A DNA stretch of 64,000 bases from Closterium sp. Naga37s-1 (Eukaryota; Streptophyta; Zygnematophyceae; Desmidiales; Closteriaceae), in assembly GCA_947471745.1 (NCBI GenBank), contig CANJKZ010001028.1, positions 1,582,501-1,646,500 on the forward strand, written 5' to 3'. Made by a program: the position numbers and the translations under genes. The notes beneath the pieces are model-generated. The model had not been told where the DNA came from, made no database searches, and saw nothing but the letters and a program-made list of their open reading frames with translations. This document shows, one piece after another, positions 10,901-20,685 of the stretch; the first letter of the stretch is position 1, and the number at the start of each line of letters is the position of its first letter.

Positions 10901-12521
10901 CACCCCTAGGCTCAGCACCCCCAGGCTCAGCACCCCTAGGCTCAGCACCCCTAGGCTCAGCACCCCCAGGCCCAGCACCCCTAGGCTCCGCACCCCCAGG
11001 TACAGCACCCCCAGGCTCAGCACCCCCAGCAGCACCAGAGTCACTAGCTACCTCAGCAGGCTCGACTGCGTCTACCTGGGACACACCTGAAGGGGCAGGA
11101 CCCTGAGGGGGAAGGGGGTCTACCGGGGGGGGACCTGGCACGAGGAAGAGCGGTGGCGGGGGGAGGGACGGAGTGCGGTAGGGGAAGAGGCGGTAGTAGG
11201 GCACCAACTCGTCAAACGTGACGTCCTGGGAGGACAGAACACGGCGAGAGGTGGGGTGGTAGAACTGCCACCCTGGCGCGTCAGGGGGGAAGCCAAGGAA
11301 GACGCAGGGAGCAGCACGAGGGGACAGCTTGTCCGCAGACAAGTCGCGGACAAACGCCCGAGATCCCCAGACACGGAACGCAGACGCATCGCCAACCTTC
11401 CCCGTCCACAGCAAAGCTGGGGAGGCCTCCGGCATGGAGACCCTGGGCTGAAGGTTGATCTGATGCGCCGCGTACCGAACCGCAAACGGCCACAGAAAAT
11501 GGGGGGCAGCCGCATGCATCATGGACGTACGGGCGACGTCCATGACCATGCCAATGCGGCGCTCAGCAATCCCATTTTTCTGTGGAGAGTTCGGAAGCGT
11601 GAAGGTCTGGCGGATGCCTCGTGCACGACAGTAGGCTCGCAGAAGGCCAGAGGAGAACTCCCCGCCTCTGTCAGAGTGCAGACGCAGAACAGGAAAGTCC
11701 GAGCCGAAACTCTTCCTGAGCTGGAGACGAACTGCGCGGATCCAGTCGATCAACACCTCAGTGACATCACCCTTGCTGCGCAAGGGGAAGACTGTGGTGT
11801 AACTCGAGTAGTCGTCAACCACCAGCAGGAAGTAGCGCTCGTGACCCTGTCCACGGACGCGGGCTGGGCCCCACACGTCCATGTGAAGCGTCTGCAGCGG
11901 GGCCTCTGTCGGAGGAAACTGGGAGGAGTGAGGGGCAGCACGCTGCCGCCCCTCGACACAGGGGACGCAGGTAGGGGCAGGCCCCGGAGGAAGGGGAGGG
12001 AGGGACCGGGGAAGACCAGAGACAAGGACACGAGAGGCCATGCCTCGGAGACGAGGCAGGGAGGGGTGACCAAGGCGGTGGTGCCAGAGGAGAGTCTCGT
12101 GAGACAGGAGGCGACACGAGCAGGGGGCAGACTCAGGACCAGACCTGGACGCTGCAGCAAACACCTGACCCGACGCAGCTGCCTGACCAGACGCAGTGAC
12201 TGGAGGAGACTCAGTGGTCAGTGTGTACAGGCTCGACCCCGGCCGACGTGTAAACGTGGCCAAGTGTCGGCCCGTCCGAGCGTCCGTGCAGTGGGTCACT
12301 CGCTGGCTCGCAGGAGTGAACTGGTGAACCCCCGCATCCTGTAGGTCAGCACCACTCACCAAGTTCGTAGAGAACGAGGGGAGGTAAAGACCAGACAGGG
12401 TGCCAGAGGGGGCCGCCGGACACGGGAGGGCAGTGGAGAAGTGTGCAAGGACAGGACCCCCAGAGGGGTCTGCCAGAGAGACTGCAACAGGCCGACTGAG
12501 CGGCGTGAGTGTGGTGCGGTC
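7992..12521 (-). CDS. Element A pol: protease remainder, integrase, reverse transcriptase, RNase H
   Basis: In frame with gag and separated from it only by the TGA at 12522-12524. The first Met downstream of that stop is at 12362. From that Met: integrase zinc finger (HHRLGH about residue 95, CVPC about 133), integrase core D-D-E (HMDVWGP about 161, HSDRGGEF about 231, IAERR about 267), a long Pro/Gly/Ala/Glu linker (about 380-760), RT (FKARYVARGFSQRQGVDYFQ; catalytic YVDD near residue 1130) and RNase H (LTGHADASW, SSCEAEIYA, NTADIFTKAL) to a natural stop at 7992. The order PR-IN-RT-RNH defines Ty1/copia. All catalytic residues I can check are present, so this copy may supply enzymes to its defective relatives if the upstream stop is read through. 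Confidence 0.92.
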   Translation of the reverse strand, partial: DRTTLTPLSRPVAVSLADPSGGPVLAHFSTALPCPAAPSGTLSGLYLPSFSTNLVSGADLQDAGVHQFTPASQRVTHCTDARTGRHLATFTRRPGSSLYTLTTESPPVTASGQAAASGQVFAAASRSGPESAPCSCRLLSHETLLWHHRLGHPSLPRLRGMASRVLVSGLPRSLPPLPPGPAPTCVPCVEGRQRAAPHSSQFPPTEAPLQTLHMDVWGPARVRGQGHERYFLLVVDDYSSYTTVFPLRSKGDVTEVLIDWIRAVRLQLRKSFGSDFPVLRLHSDRGGEFSSGLLRAYCRARGIRQTFTLPNSPQKNGIAERRIGMVMDVARTSMMHAAAPHFLWPFAVRYAAHQINLQPRVSMPEASPALLWTGKVGDASAFRVWGSRAFVRDLSADKLSPRAAPCVFLGFPPDAPGWQFYHPTSRRVLSSQDVTFDELVPYYRLFPYRTPSLPPPPLFLVPGPPPVDPLPPQGPAPSGVSQVDAVEPAEVASDSGAAGGAEPGGAVPGGAEPRGAGPGGAEPRGAEPRGAEPGGAEPRGAEPWGAEPGGAEPGGAEPRGAEPGGAEPRGATSGGAEPRGATPGGAEPGGAQPGVAEPAGAGPTRVASGGAGPGGSPGAPSRREPLSPQEVREWFSRRWRRAAGAGGSSAAEGAGTTGPGGARTGSTGAAGPAGTTGAGATASSRGPTGAGAAEGVGAEGTAGGTGGGPAGGATGAAGGPGASGAAGGAGAGGAVGSGAATGGTGAVPAVSGVAARPRPYFVPLLEQVLGLPPSTGPPPPLECPQPVPSQLQLQPASPLPAPSPYTGPTGGLAERRAPASRPVSPVRAARASGRGSRQRPPPVPGTHRMSLRPSTAPLRAPLPSPPESSLPALADPESDSLRAASPTVTRLLATVVTDPSFESTAASALVAELVDFAARSRLDYAASLVAESESVCPPSVGGECALGTDVLEDRQEEFQCLAAASPHLVSVLLTPEGDPDALDIPTPRSYAEAIEGPYSSQWQAAMDAEMASWKSTGTYVDEVPPPGANIVSGMWIFRVKRPPGSPPVFKARYVARGFSQRQGVDYFQTFSPTPKMTTLRVLLHIAAHRDYELHSLDFSTAFLQGSLHEEIWLRRPLGFTGTFPPGTQWSLRRPVYGLRQAPREWHDTLRTTLAALGFAPSTADPSLFLRTDTSLPPFYILVYVDDLVFATADTAGLAHVKSELQKRHTCTDLGELRSYLGLQITRDRAQRTITLTQSHMVQQVLQRFGFTYSSPQATPLPTRHSLSALPSDESVESSGPYPELVGCLMYLMTCTRPDLAYPLSILARYVAPGRHRPEHMAAAKRVLRYLCSTSGMGLVLGGQSPVVLTGHADASWADDQATQRSSQGYTFSLGSGSVSWWATRSSSVLGSSCEAEIYAGAMAAQELRWLTYLLTDLGEPPRSPPVLYVDNKAMLALCREQRLEHRTKHIALRYFLARELQQRGQLRLAYVASQANTADIFTKALAPCDHQRFCTQLGLVPTLPHLLTS
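10735..11035 (-). repeat. 15-bp coding repeat in the integrase-RT linker of element A
   Basis: About 20 tandem 15-bp units (plus-strand text CTCAGCACCCCCAGG) encode the pentapeptide P-(G/R)-G-A-E. The period is a multiple of three, so copy-number change keeps the frame. Shorter relatives of the array occur in B (17225-17370), D (43840-44080), E (28380-28530) and F (35050-35130). Confidence 0.85.
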
Positions 12522-14090
12522 TCAAAAGAAGGAGCGGGAAGCCCCTGAGTCAAGGGTAAAGGTGTGGGAGGCCGTAGCCGACGCAGTACTTGAGAGAGCA
12601 GACTCACCAGCACCTGAGGAAGCAGACTCACTGGCACCTAGAGCAGCAGCCTCACCAGTACCTAGAGCAGCAGCCTCACCAGTACCTAGAGCAGCAGTAC
12701 CAATGCCCGGGTCGGGCGGAAAACACCGGTAACAGTCACCCTCATCACTAATAGTCACAGCATACATGGCAGCAAGAATAGCATCATAATCAAGATCAAA
12801 GATAGGAACCCCCGCCCTAGACAGCTCGCCCCAGCGAGGGATCTCAGTGGCCTCAGGGAACTGGTGACGCCAAGCGTCCGTCAGGCGGCCAAAGCAGCGC
12901 TGGGTGGAGTGCGAACCCCCGCACGGCTCACCCGCGCGGTCGTCGGTGCGCAGGACGTAGGTACACGGACCAGCACCCCCACCTCGCTGACGTGCAGCGT
13001 ACCACTCACGAAGCTGCTGAGGGGGAGGGATCTCACGGGTGCGCTGCTGCTGCTGCTGGCGCGGACCACCACCGGAGCCGACCCTCTGCGCAGCGCCACC
13101 CCGACCAGCTCCACCTCCTCCGCCGCTACCTCCTCCACCGCCGCCACCTCCGCCACCTCCGCTCCCACCGCCACCGCCGCCGCCGCCTCCACTGCCGCCA
13201 CTGACGCCCCCACCCCCACCACCACCCCCACCGCCACCCCCACCCCCTCCACCGCCTCCACCGCCGCCGCCACCGCCCCCGCTAGCTCCTCCAGCTCCCT
13301 TGCCCCCCTTGCCCTTGCCAGTGCGGCGTCTCCCGCTAGGGGCAGACGCCGCACCGACCGACTCAAGACCAACGAGGTCGGCCGCAGCAGCAGAGGCAAC
13401 AGAGGGCAAGAGGGGAGAGGGGGGGCACCCCTCAAAGACAGGGGCACGAGGGTCACCACGAGAGGCTCCTACAGCGACTATGCTCTTCTCTGCCGCTAGG
13501 AGGCGCTCCTCGAGGAGATCAACGGTGAGGGTGGTGGGGCAAACAGAGAGAAAGTGGTCCCTGACCGGGCGAAGGGTGTCAGGGAGCCGGGTGACTATGT
13601 AGTAGAGGGTGATGTACATAGGGGGGGGGTTCTTGGCGCAGAATTCAGCGGGAAGGGCAGCGCGGTAGCGAATGTCACTAGTGCGAAGGTGCGTAATGAG
13701 GTCAGCGACTGTGGGAAAAGCTGCGAGGTCAGGGAAGAGGTACGGCAGGATGAGGCGGCTAAGTGCAGCAGTGGCAGGGGAAGAGTAGCGTGCAACTACA
13801 GCGTCGTACAAGGTCCTAGCACTCTTGTACTGGCTAAAGTGTGCACGCTCAGAGGTAGGCAAGTGGCGACGCACAGCAAGACGTGCAGCAGCATCGCGTG
13901 TGGCCCACTGTGAGCGAACAGTGGCGTCAGCATCAGCAGCAGGGGCAGGAGAGGCACCAGAAGTGAGGTCAAAGAGGGAGAGACCGTCTGCCCTATCGCA
14001 CTGTAGGAAAAGCTGCAGGTCATCTACCCAGACGTCAAAGTCAATGGCCCGACCCTCAGCGTCAAAAGCGAGGACACTGGGGGTAGCCAT
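12522..14090 (-). CDS. Element A gag plus protease active site, ending at a TGA
   Basis: I start it at the ATG at 14090 (MATPSVLAFDAEGRAIDFDV) because all sister copies begin the conserved block here; upstream in-frame codons lie in the repeat leader. The product is a copia-type capsid: FDVWVDDLQLFLQCD near the N-terminus, LSRLILPYLFPDL in the middle, then a Gly tract of more than 60 residues (about 13100-13290) and Arg-rich segments that probably bind RNA. No CCHC knuckle is obvious; a Cys/His group C...C...H...C follows the Gly tract. The reading ends HTFTLDSGASRSFF, i.e. just after the protease active site DSGA. The sister copies have Arg where this has TGA, so CGA-to-TGA mutation or programmed readthrough are both possible. 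Confidence 0.88.
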   Translation of the reverse strand: MATPSVLAFDAEGRAIDFDVWVDDLQLFLQCDRADGLSLFDLTSGASPAPAADADATVRSQWATRDAAARLAVRRHLPTSERAHFSQYKSARTLYDAVVARYSSPATAALSRLILPYLFPDLAAFPTVADLITHLRTSDIRYRAALPAEFCAKNPPPMYITLYYIVTRLPDTLRPVRDHFLSVCPTTLTVDLLEERLLAAEKSIVAVGASRGDPRAPVFEGCPPSPLLPSVASAAAADLVGLESVGAASAPSGRRRTGKGKGGKGAGGASGGGGGGGGGGGGGGGGGGGGGGGGGVSGGSGGGGGGGGGSGGGGGGGGGGGSGGGGGAGRGGAAQRVGSGGGPRQQQQQRTREIPPPQQLREWYAARQRGGGAGPCTYVLRTDDRAGEPCGGSHSTQRCFGRLTDAWRHQFPEATEIPRWGELSRAGVPIFDLDYDAILAAMYAVTISDEGDCYRCFPPDPGIGTAALGTGEAAALGTGEAAALGASESASSGAGESALSSTASATASHTFTLDSGASRSFF

Positions 14091-14968
14091 GACAGCAGTA
14101 GAATAGCAGCGCGAGCAGTAGGCTAAGGGCAGTGCAGAGGTAGAGGTGCTGCTCTTACCGGGCAGGCGAGAAGGACCGAGGCTCGCCGGCAGGAACAGGG
14201 CCGCGACGGCAGTGACCGGGTGTAGCGGACAGGGCGGCTCGGACGGCTCGGCGGCTCGGCGGCACGGCAGCAACAGCAGCTCGGCGGCTCGGCGACTCGG
14301 CGGCTCGGGCGGCTCGGGCGGCTCGGCGGCTCGGGCGGCTCGGGCGGCTCGGGCGGCTCGGCGGTTCGGGCGGCTCGGGCGGGTCGGCGGGAGCGGCGGC
14401 TCGGTTGCTGCAGGGACAGTGGCAGCTGCTGCTGCAGGGACGACGGCGGCGACTGCTGCTGCAGAGACTGCGGCGGCCGCTGCTGAAGGGACGACGGCGG
14501 CGGCCGCTGCTCCGGGGAAGGCGGCGGCCGCTGCTGTAGTGGGCGACGGCGGGCCGCAAAAGGGGGGGGGGGCGTAAGGGGCCGCGTGAGGGGCCGTAAG
14601 GGGCCGCTAAGGGCGGCGCGAGGGGCCGCAAGGGCGGCGGCGGGGCCGAGGAGCGGCGCGAGGGGCCGCAAGGGCGGCGCGCGGGGCCGACGAGAGGCGT
14701 GAGGGGCCGCAAGGGCGGCGCGCGGGGCCGACGAGAGGCGCGCGAGGGGCCGCAAGGGCGGCGCGCGGGGTCGACGGGCGGCACGAGGGGCCGTAAGGGT
14801 GGCGCGCGGGGCCGTAAGGGCGGCTCAAGGGGCCGCTAAGGGCGGCGCGACGGTAGGGAGGGCACTCGGGGCGCGACTCGGGCAGGGGCGAAGCGCGCTC
14901 CGGGCAGGAAAAAAATATCGAGGTGGGCCCTAGAGAGCGTTCCCACTAGGGAATCTGCTCTGAAACCA
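14091..14968 (-). repeat. Leader of element A: PBS, T-tract/GGGCCCACC block, GC-rich repeats
   Basis: In element sense: primer site, a GTTCCC/GGGAAC hairpin, GGGCCCACC (plus 14922-14930) beside a T run, then about 0.8 kb of GC-rich repeats. On the plus strand these are units of about 18-30 bp such as GGGGCCGCAAGGGCGGCGCG (14600-14850) and CGGCTCGGG units (14230-14400). The long open frames on both strands here are products of the repeat and are not called as genes. Confidence 0.75.
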
Positions 14969-15097
14969 TGTGAAAATGAAACGAGGAATGATTGAACTGA
15001 GCAGCATGAGAAGTACAAGTACCAAACCCTAAAGTGTTGTACCCCATATGAGCTACCCCACTACAGCCTACACAGACTATAGTGTATGAGTTTGACA
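14969..15097 (-). repeat. 5' LTR of element A
   Basis: 129 bp, identical to the other LTR. In element sense it is followed at once by the primer site TGGTTTCAGAGCAG, a one-base variant of the initiator-Met-tRNA site. Confidence 0.95.
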
Positions 15098-15102
15098 GGA
15101 AA

Positions 15103-15988
15103 CGCCAGCAGACAGTAGAAATCGGGCCAACTACTGACGAGACAACCTGCTCGCCCAACCTCACCGAGTCACAGTACCGATTCACGCTATCGATCAGGCT
15201 TGGATGAATAAGGAGGGTACAGCGACGGATTGCCCAATACTGATTCACGGGAAAATCCAGGGAGCAGCAGTGAAGATTTTTATAGACGAAGGAGCAAGTC
15301 ACAACTTAGTTAATACCGCAACCGCATGGAAGCTGCAACTGACACATAGTCGGTGTTTACCGGAGATAGATGCACGCTTAGTCGATGGCACGCCGCTGGC
15401 CATACGGGATAAGGTGGAGAGAGTAGAAGTCCATTGCGGGAGAAATTTTGGGTTTACACAGGAAATGCCCGCGACGACACTGGATGGGCACGACATTTTA
15501 CTGGGACGTGATTCGTTGCGACGCTACAATCCGCAAATCGATTGGACTACGGGTAGTTGCACTATGCGAAGTAGCGGTAACTGGGTCGAGCTACCTCACT
15601 GGCAGTCGCCAAAATCTTCAACGGTCCACGTCAACGCCATCACAATGAAACGGGCTGTTGCCACTGGAACCGACGTGTACGCGGTGGACATCGCATTGGT
15701 AGGAGAAGCAGAGCAGCCGAGTGATTTTCAGAAACTGCTGGCAGCGGTATCGCCCGAACTACAGGAAATGTTGAAACGGTACCCGGGGATTTTTCCAGAC
15801 GATTTACCAGAGGGACTGCCACCTCAGCGGGCGTAAGATCACCGAATAGAACTAGAACTGGGGGCACAACCAACTGTACAGGGACAGTTTCGATTGACAC
15901 AGCCCGAGCTCGATGAACTGAGGAAGCAGCTAGATTACCTGTTAGAGAAGAAATTCATCAGACCGAGTTCATCGCCGTTCGCCGCATC
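15103..15988 (+). pseudogene. gypsy protease and start of reverse transcriptase
   Basis: This picks up the gypsy element after element A. The retropepsin region reads VKIFIDEGASHNLV (about 15270-15310), so the usual D-S/T-G triad is D-E-G and activity is doubtful. The fold continues through ATTLDGHDILLGRDSL (near 15470-15520). A protease-RT linker follows (FQKLLAAVSPELQEMLKRYP), then a TAA at 15834-15836 inside the conserved segment PPxRxxDHRIEL. RT begins with KKFIRPSSSPFAASI and is cut by element B at 15993. Confidence 0.85.
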
Positions 15989-15993
15989 GATAC

Positions 15994-16121
15994 TGTTAGA
16001 ATGAGGAACGGAATGAATGAACTAGGAAGCAGGTGGGTACAAGTAGGAAACCTAAAAGTGTTGTACCCTATATGAACTACCCCACTACAGCCTAAACAGA
16101 CTATAGCATATAAGTTTGACA
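15994..16121 (-). repeat. 3' LTR of element B
   Basis: 128 bp, with the polypurine hairpin at 16123-16145 on the inner side. Three differences from the other LTR by eye. Confidence 0.92.
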
Positions 16122-16350
16122 CACCCCCATAGGCAAAGTGGGGGAGAACAAGAGGTCACAAGACCAGTCAAGAAAAGCAAAGCAAGCTCAGGGTGGATCA
16201 CAAAGTCACCACGCAGTCTGAGCACAAGCAAATGGCCACAAGGCTAGTTCACATGCAAAGTTATATATAGGAGAACAAACACTACAGTGAACACAACCTA
16301 GCAAGTGTAAGCATGCAGGTATATGTGTAGAGAGTACAGTACAAGCAGAG

Positions 16351-17215
16351 TCAAGAAGCAAGCAAGTGAGGCACAGTAGGTACAAGGCCTAGAACAGTAC
16401 AGAAACGCTGATGATCACAAGGCTGAAGTGCCTTGGTGAAAACATCAGCAGTGTTGGCCTGAGAGGCTACGTAAGCAAGACGAAGCTGACCACGCTGCTG
16501 CAACTCTCGAGCAAGGAAGTAGCGCTGAGCAATGTGCTTCGTTCTGTGCTCCAGTCTGTGCTCCTGACACAAGGCAAGCATGGCCTTGTTGTCAACGTAC
16601 AGAACTGGAGGAGAACGAGGCGCCTCTCCCAAGTCGGTCAGCAGGTAGGTGAGCCAGCGTAACTCCTGTGTAGCCATGGCCCCAGCGTAGATCTCAGCCT
16701 CACAACTAGAGCTGAGAACAGAAGAAGAGCGGGTAGACCGCCAAGAGACAGAACCGGAACCAAGACTGAAGGTGTAACCCTGTGACGACCGCTGCGTAGC
16801 CAAGTCGTCAACCCAGGAAGCGTCTGCGTGACCAGCCAGGACAACTCGAGCTCGTCCTCCAAGCACGAGCCCCATGCCCGACGTACTGCACAGGTAGCGC
16901 AACACCCTTTTCGCAGCATCCCAGTGCACCTTTCGGTGTCGACAGGGAACCACGTAGCGAGCCAGAAGGCTGAGAGGGTATGCGAGGTCCGGTCGTGTGC
17001 AAGTTATCAGGTACATGAGGCAGCCCACAAGCTCTGGATACGGGCCACTCGGCTCTACGGACTCGTCCGAAGGTGGAGCTGAGAGCGAGTGACCCGTAGG
17101 CAGAGGAGTGGACTGTGGCGAGGAGTACGTGAAGTCGAAGCGCTGAAGGACCTGCTGCACCATGTGTGACTGAGTCAAGGTAATGGTGCGCTGTGCTCTG
17201 TCTCGGGTGATCCGC
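16351..17215 (-). pseudogene. Element B: RT tail and RNase H after a deletion junction
   Basis: It begins at the junction and encodes GLRITRDRAQRTITLTQSHM, then the connection domain and RNase H (LAGHADASWVDDLATQRSS, LYVDNKAMLALCQEHRLEHR, NTADVFTKALQP) to the normal stop at 16351. The stretch holding the fingers and palm of RT, including YVDD, is missing. Immediately upstream in element sense is the linker repeat, in a frame that gives Leu/Gly text rather than Glu/Gly, so the deletion also shifted the frame. Confidence 0.88.
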
Positions 17216-19140
17216 AAACCAAGACTCAGCACGCGCAGGCTCAGCACCCCCAGACTCAGCACCCCCAGGCTCCACACGCTCAGGCCCAGCACCCCCAGAC
17301 TCCACACGCTCAGGCTCAGCACCCCCAGGCTCCGCACCCCCAGTCCCCGCACCCGCAGGCTCAGCACCCCTAGAAGCACCTGAGTCGACAGCTACCTCGA
17401 CCGGCTCGGCAGGGTCTACATGAGACACACCTGAGGGGGCAGGACCCTGAGGGGGGAGGGGGTCTACCGGAGGAGAACCTGGTGCTAGGAAGAGTGGCGG
17501 GGGGGGGGAGAGAGGCAGTGCGGTAGGGAAAGAGACGGTAGTAAGACACCGACTCGTCAAACGTGACGTCCTGAGAGGACAGAACACGACGCGAGGTGGG
17601 GTGGTAGAACTGCCACCCGGGTGCGTCAGGGGGGAAGCCAAGGAAGACGCAGGGAACGGCACGGGAGGACAGCTTGTCCGCTGAAGTATCGCGGACAAAA
17701 GCTCGAGATCCCCAGACACGGAACGCGGACGCATCGCCAACCTTCCCCGTCCACCTCAGAGTAGGTGTGGTCTCCGGCAAGGAGACACAAGGCTGAAGTT
17801 TCATCTGATGCGCAGCGTACTGAACCGCGAACGGCCACAGAAAATGGGGAGCAGCCGCATGGATCATGGACGTACGAGCGACGTCCATGACCATGCGAAT
17901 GCGGCGCTCATCAATCCCATTTTGATGTGGGGAGGCCGGAAGCGTGAACGTCTGGCGGATGCCCTCCGCACGACAGAAGGTCCTCAGGAGGTCGGAGGAA
18001 AACTCACCACCTCTGTCTGAGTGCAGACGCAGAACAGGAAGGTCCGAGCCGAAACGCTCGCTGAGCTGGCGACGAGCACCGCGGATCCAGTCGATCAACA
18101 CCTCAGGGACCTCACCCTTGCTGCGCAAGGGGAAGACTGTGGTGTAACGCGAGTAGTCGTCAACGACCAGCAGGAAGTAACGCTCGTGACCCTGTCCACG
18201 GACGCGGGCTGGGCCCCACACGTCCATGTGAAGAGTCTGCAGAGGAGCCTCAGTCGGAGGGAACGAGGAGGAGTGAGGGGCGGCGCGCTGCCGGCCCTCG
18301 ACACAAGGAACACAGGTGGGGGCAGGCCTCGGAGGAAGGGGAGGGAGCGACCTGGGTAGGCCCGAGACAAGGGCACGGGAGGCCATACCTCGAAGACGAG
18401 GCAGGGAGGGGTGACCAAGGCGGTGGTGCCAAAGGAGAGTCTCGTGCGACAGAGGACGACACGAGCAGGGGGCAGACGCAGGACTAGACCTGGACGCGGC
18501 AGCAAACACCTGACTAGACGCAGCTACCTGACCAGACGCAGAGACCGGAGGAGGCGCAGTAGTCAGTGTGTACAGACTCGACCCTGCGACGGGTGAACGT
18601 GGCCAGGTGGCGGCCCGTCCGAGAGCAAGTGCAGTGGGTCACACGCTGACCTCAAGGGGTGAACTGGTCAACCCATGCGTCTTGGTTGTCAGCTCCACTC
18701 ACCAGGTTTGTAGAGAACGAGGGGAGGTGGAGTCCCGACAGCAAGCCCGACGGGGCCGCAGGACACGGTAGAACCGTGGAAGAGTGCGCAAGGACTGGGC
18801 CCCCAGAGGGGTCAGCCAGGGAGACTGCAACAGGCCGAGTGAGCGGCGTGAGTGTGGTGCTGTCGCGAAAGAAAGAGCGCGAAGCACCAGAGTCAAGTGT
18901 GAAAGTGTGCAAGGCCTTAGTAGGTGCAGTACCAGAGAGAGCAGACTCACCAGCACCTGGAGCAGCAGACTCACCAGCACCTGGAGCAGCAAACGCACTA
19001 GCACCTAGAGCAGCAGCCTCAATGCCCGGGTCGGGCGGGACACTCAGGTAACAGTCACCCTCAGCACTATCAGTCACAGCATACATGGCAGCAAGGATAG
19101 CATCGAAATCAAGATCAAAGATAGCCACATTCTGCATAAG
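17216..19140 (-). pseudogene. Element B: protease, integrase and linker
   Basis: Protease is recognisable by HTFTLDSGASRSFFRDSTT (about 18830-18910). A TGA replaces a Gly codon at 18652-18654, and a small indel near 18585 shifts the frame before the integrase finger. Integrase carries HHRLGHPSL, CVPC, HMDVWGP and HSDRGGEF, but the third acidic site reads NGIDERRI where sister copies have NGIAERRI; the Glu itself is kept. The linker repeat ends at the deletion junction near 17215. Confidence 0.85.
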
Positions 19141-19956
19141 CAGATCACCCCAGCGAGGGAGCTCAACAGCGTCAGGAAACTGGGCGCGCCAGGCGTCAGT
19201 CAGGCGACCGAAGCAGTGCTGCGCAGTGTGTGGCAGCCCGCATGTCTCCCCACGACGCGAGCCGGTGCGAAGAACGTAAGTGCAGGGACCAGTACCCCCA
19301 GACCTCCCACGCCCAGCGTACCACTTACGAAGCTGCTGGGTCGACGGGGTCTCACGGGAACGCGGCTGCTGCTGGCGCTGGCTACCACCAAAGCCTCCAA
19401 GCTGCGCGGCTGCACCTCGACCAGCACCACCGCCGCTGCCACCTCCACCACCGCTGCCGCTGCCTCCACCACCGCTGCCGCTGCCTCCACCACCTTCACC
19501 GCTGCCTCCACCACCTCCACCGCCGCAACTGAAGCCCCCACTCCCGGCACCACCCCCACCTCCACCGCCACCCCCTCCGCCTCCTCCACCGCCTCCGCCG
19601 CCGCCCCCGCCATCCCCTCCACCACCCTTGCTCCCCTTGCCCTTGCTGTTGCGGCGCCTCCCACTAGGAGCAGACGCAGCCCTGACCTCCTCAGTGCCAA
19701 CGAGGTCGACAGCAGCAGCAGAAGCAACAGAGGGGAGAAGGGGGACAGGGGAACACCCCTCAAAGAAAGGGGAGCGACGGTCGCCTCAAGAAGCACCTAC
19801 AGCTAAGATACTCTTCTCAGCTGCAGCAAGGCGCTCCTCTAGCAGGTCGACAGTGAGCTCGGTGGGGCAAAGGGAGAGAAAGTGGTCCCTGACTGAAGCA
19901 AGGGAGTCAGGGAGGCGGGTGAATAGGTAGTAAAGGGTGATGTACATGGGGGGGTG
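19141..19956 (-). pseudogene. Element B gag, C-terminal part (after element C)
   Basis: It resumes directly at the element C target site with PMYITLYYLFTRLPDSL and runs into a TGA at 19786-19788 where sister copies have Arg in GASRGD. Beyond it come the Gly-rich tract (19390-19630) and the conserved C-terminal block with KWYAGRG-type, LRTGSRRG and AAMYAV text. It joins 22771-23234 once element C is removed. Confidence 0.82.
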
Positions 19957-20097
19957 TGTGAGAATGATAGACGAAAGAATTGAATGAGAAAGGATGATTG
20001 CACTAGAAAGCATTGGGATACATATTGAAAACCCTAACAGGGTTGTACTCACTACAGAGTACCCCACTGCAAACTAGAGAAACATAATATTCTGACA
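19957..20097 (-). repeat. 3' LTR of element C
   Basis: 141 bp. The inner side carries CCCCCATAGTCAAAGTGGGG, the family polypurine hairpin. Confidence 0.92.
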
Positions 20098-20685
20098 CAC
20101 CCCCATAGTCAAAGTGGGGTATGATCAGCACAACAAGCAAAGCAAAGCAAGCTCAGGGTGGATCACAATGTCACCACACATTCTGAGCACAAGTACAAGA
20201 AGTAACAGTTTAAAGTTCACAATAAATAAGCAAAGCTAGAGGCTATCATAGAGGGCAAGTGAGGAGGAGGAGGCTGGACTAATAGGAGAGGAGAGAGGAG
20301 GCAACGGCGGAAGCTGCAGACACACGGGCAACAGGAGCGGCGCGCACTGTGGCTACCGGAGGCGCACCTCCGGACTACAGGAGTAACTGGCTCCGCGGCT
20401 AAGACGAGCTGCAGGAGCAACTGACCCACGGGCGACTGGCGCAGCGGCATCACTGGGCTACCGGAAGCGCACCTCCGGACTACTGGCACTGCTAGCAACA
20501 CGACGGCTACCTCCACCCAACCTCCCTCTACTGCCGCACCCCCCATTCACACACCCCCTGCTACACCCCTAGGTTCACTCACACCCCACCCCCTAGCACC
20601 ACTCCGTCGACTCACACACACCCACCCCCCTCAGCGGCAGCTGCAGCAGTGGGAGACGGAGTAGGAGGAGGAGCAGGGGATGCCA

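Larger units (their letters stand above)
7655..15097 (-). mobile_element. Element A: family I Ty1/copia, complete, LTRs identical
   Basis: A 7443-bp copia element inserted into the gag-protease region of the gypsy element. The 129-bp LTRs (7655-7783 and 14969-15097) are identical base for base. Target duplication GGAAA at 7650-7654 and 15098-15102. Read on the minus strand: LTR, primer site TGGTTTCAGAGC, about 0.9-kb GC-repeat leader, gag, protease, integrase, RT, RNase H, polypurine tract, LTR. The coding region is open from 14090 to 7992 except for one in-frame TGA (12522-12524). This is the youngest and best-preserved element in the window. Confidence 0.95.

Noticed and set aside
13039..13602. 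Poly-proline protein on the plus strand opposite element A gag
   Set aside because: It is the antisense reading of the poly-Gly tract. The same shadow appears opposite gag of B, D, E and F.
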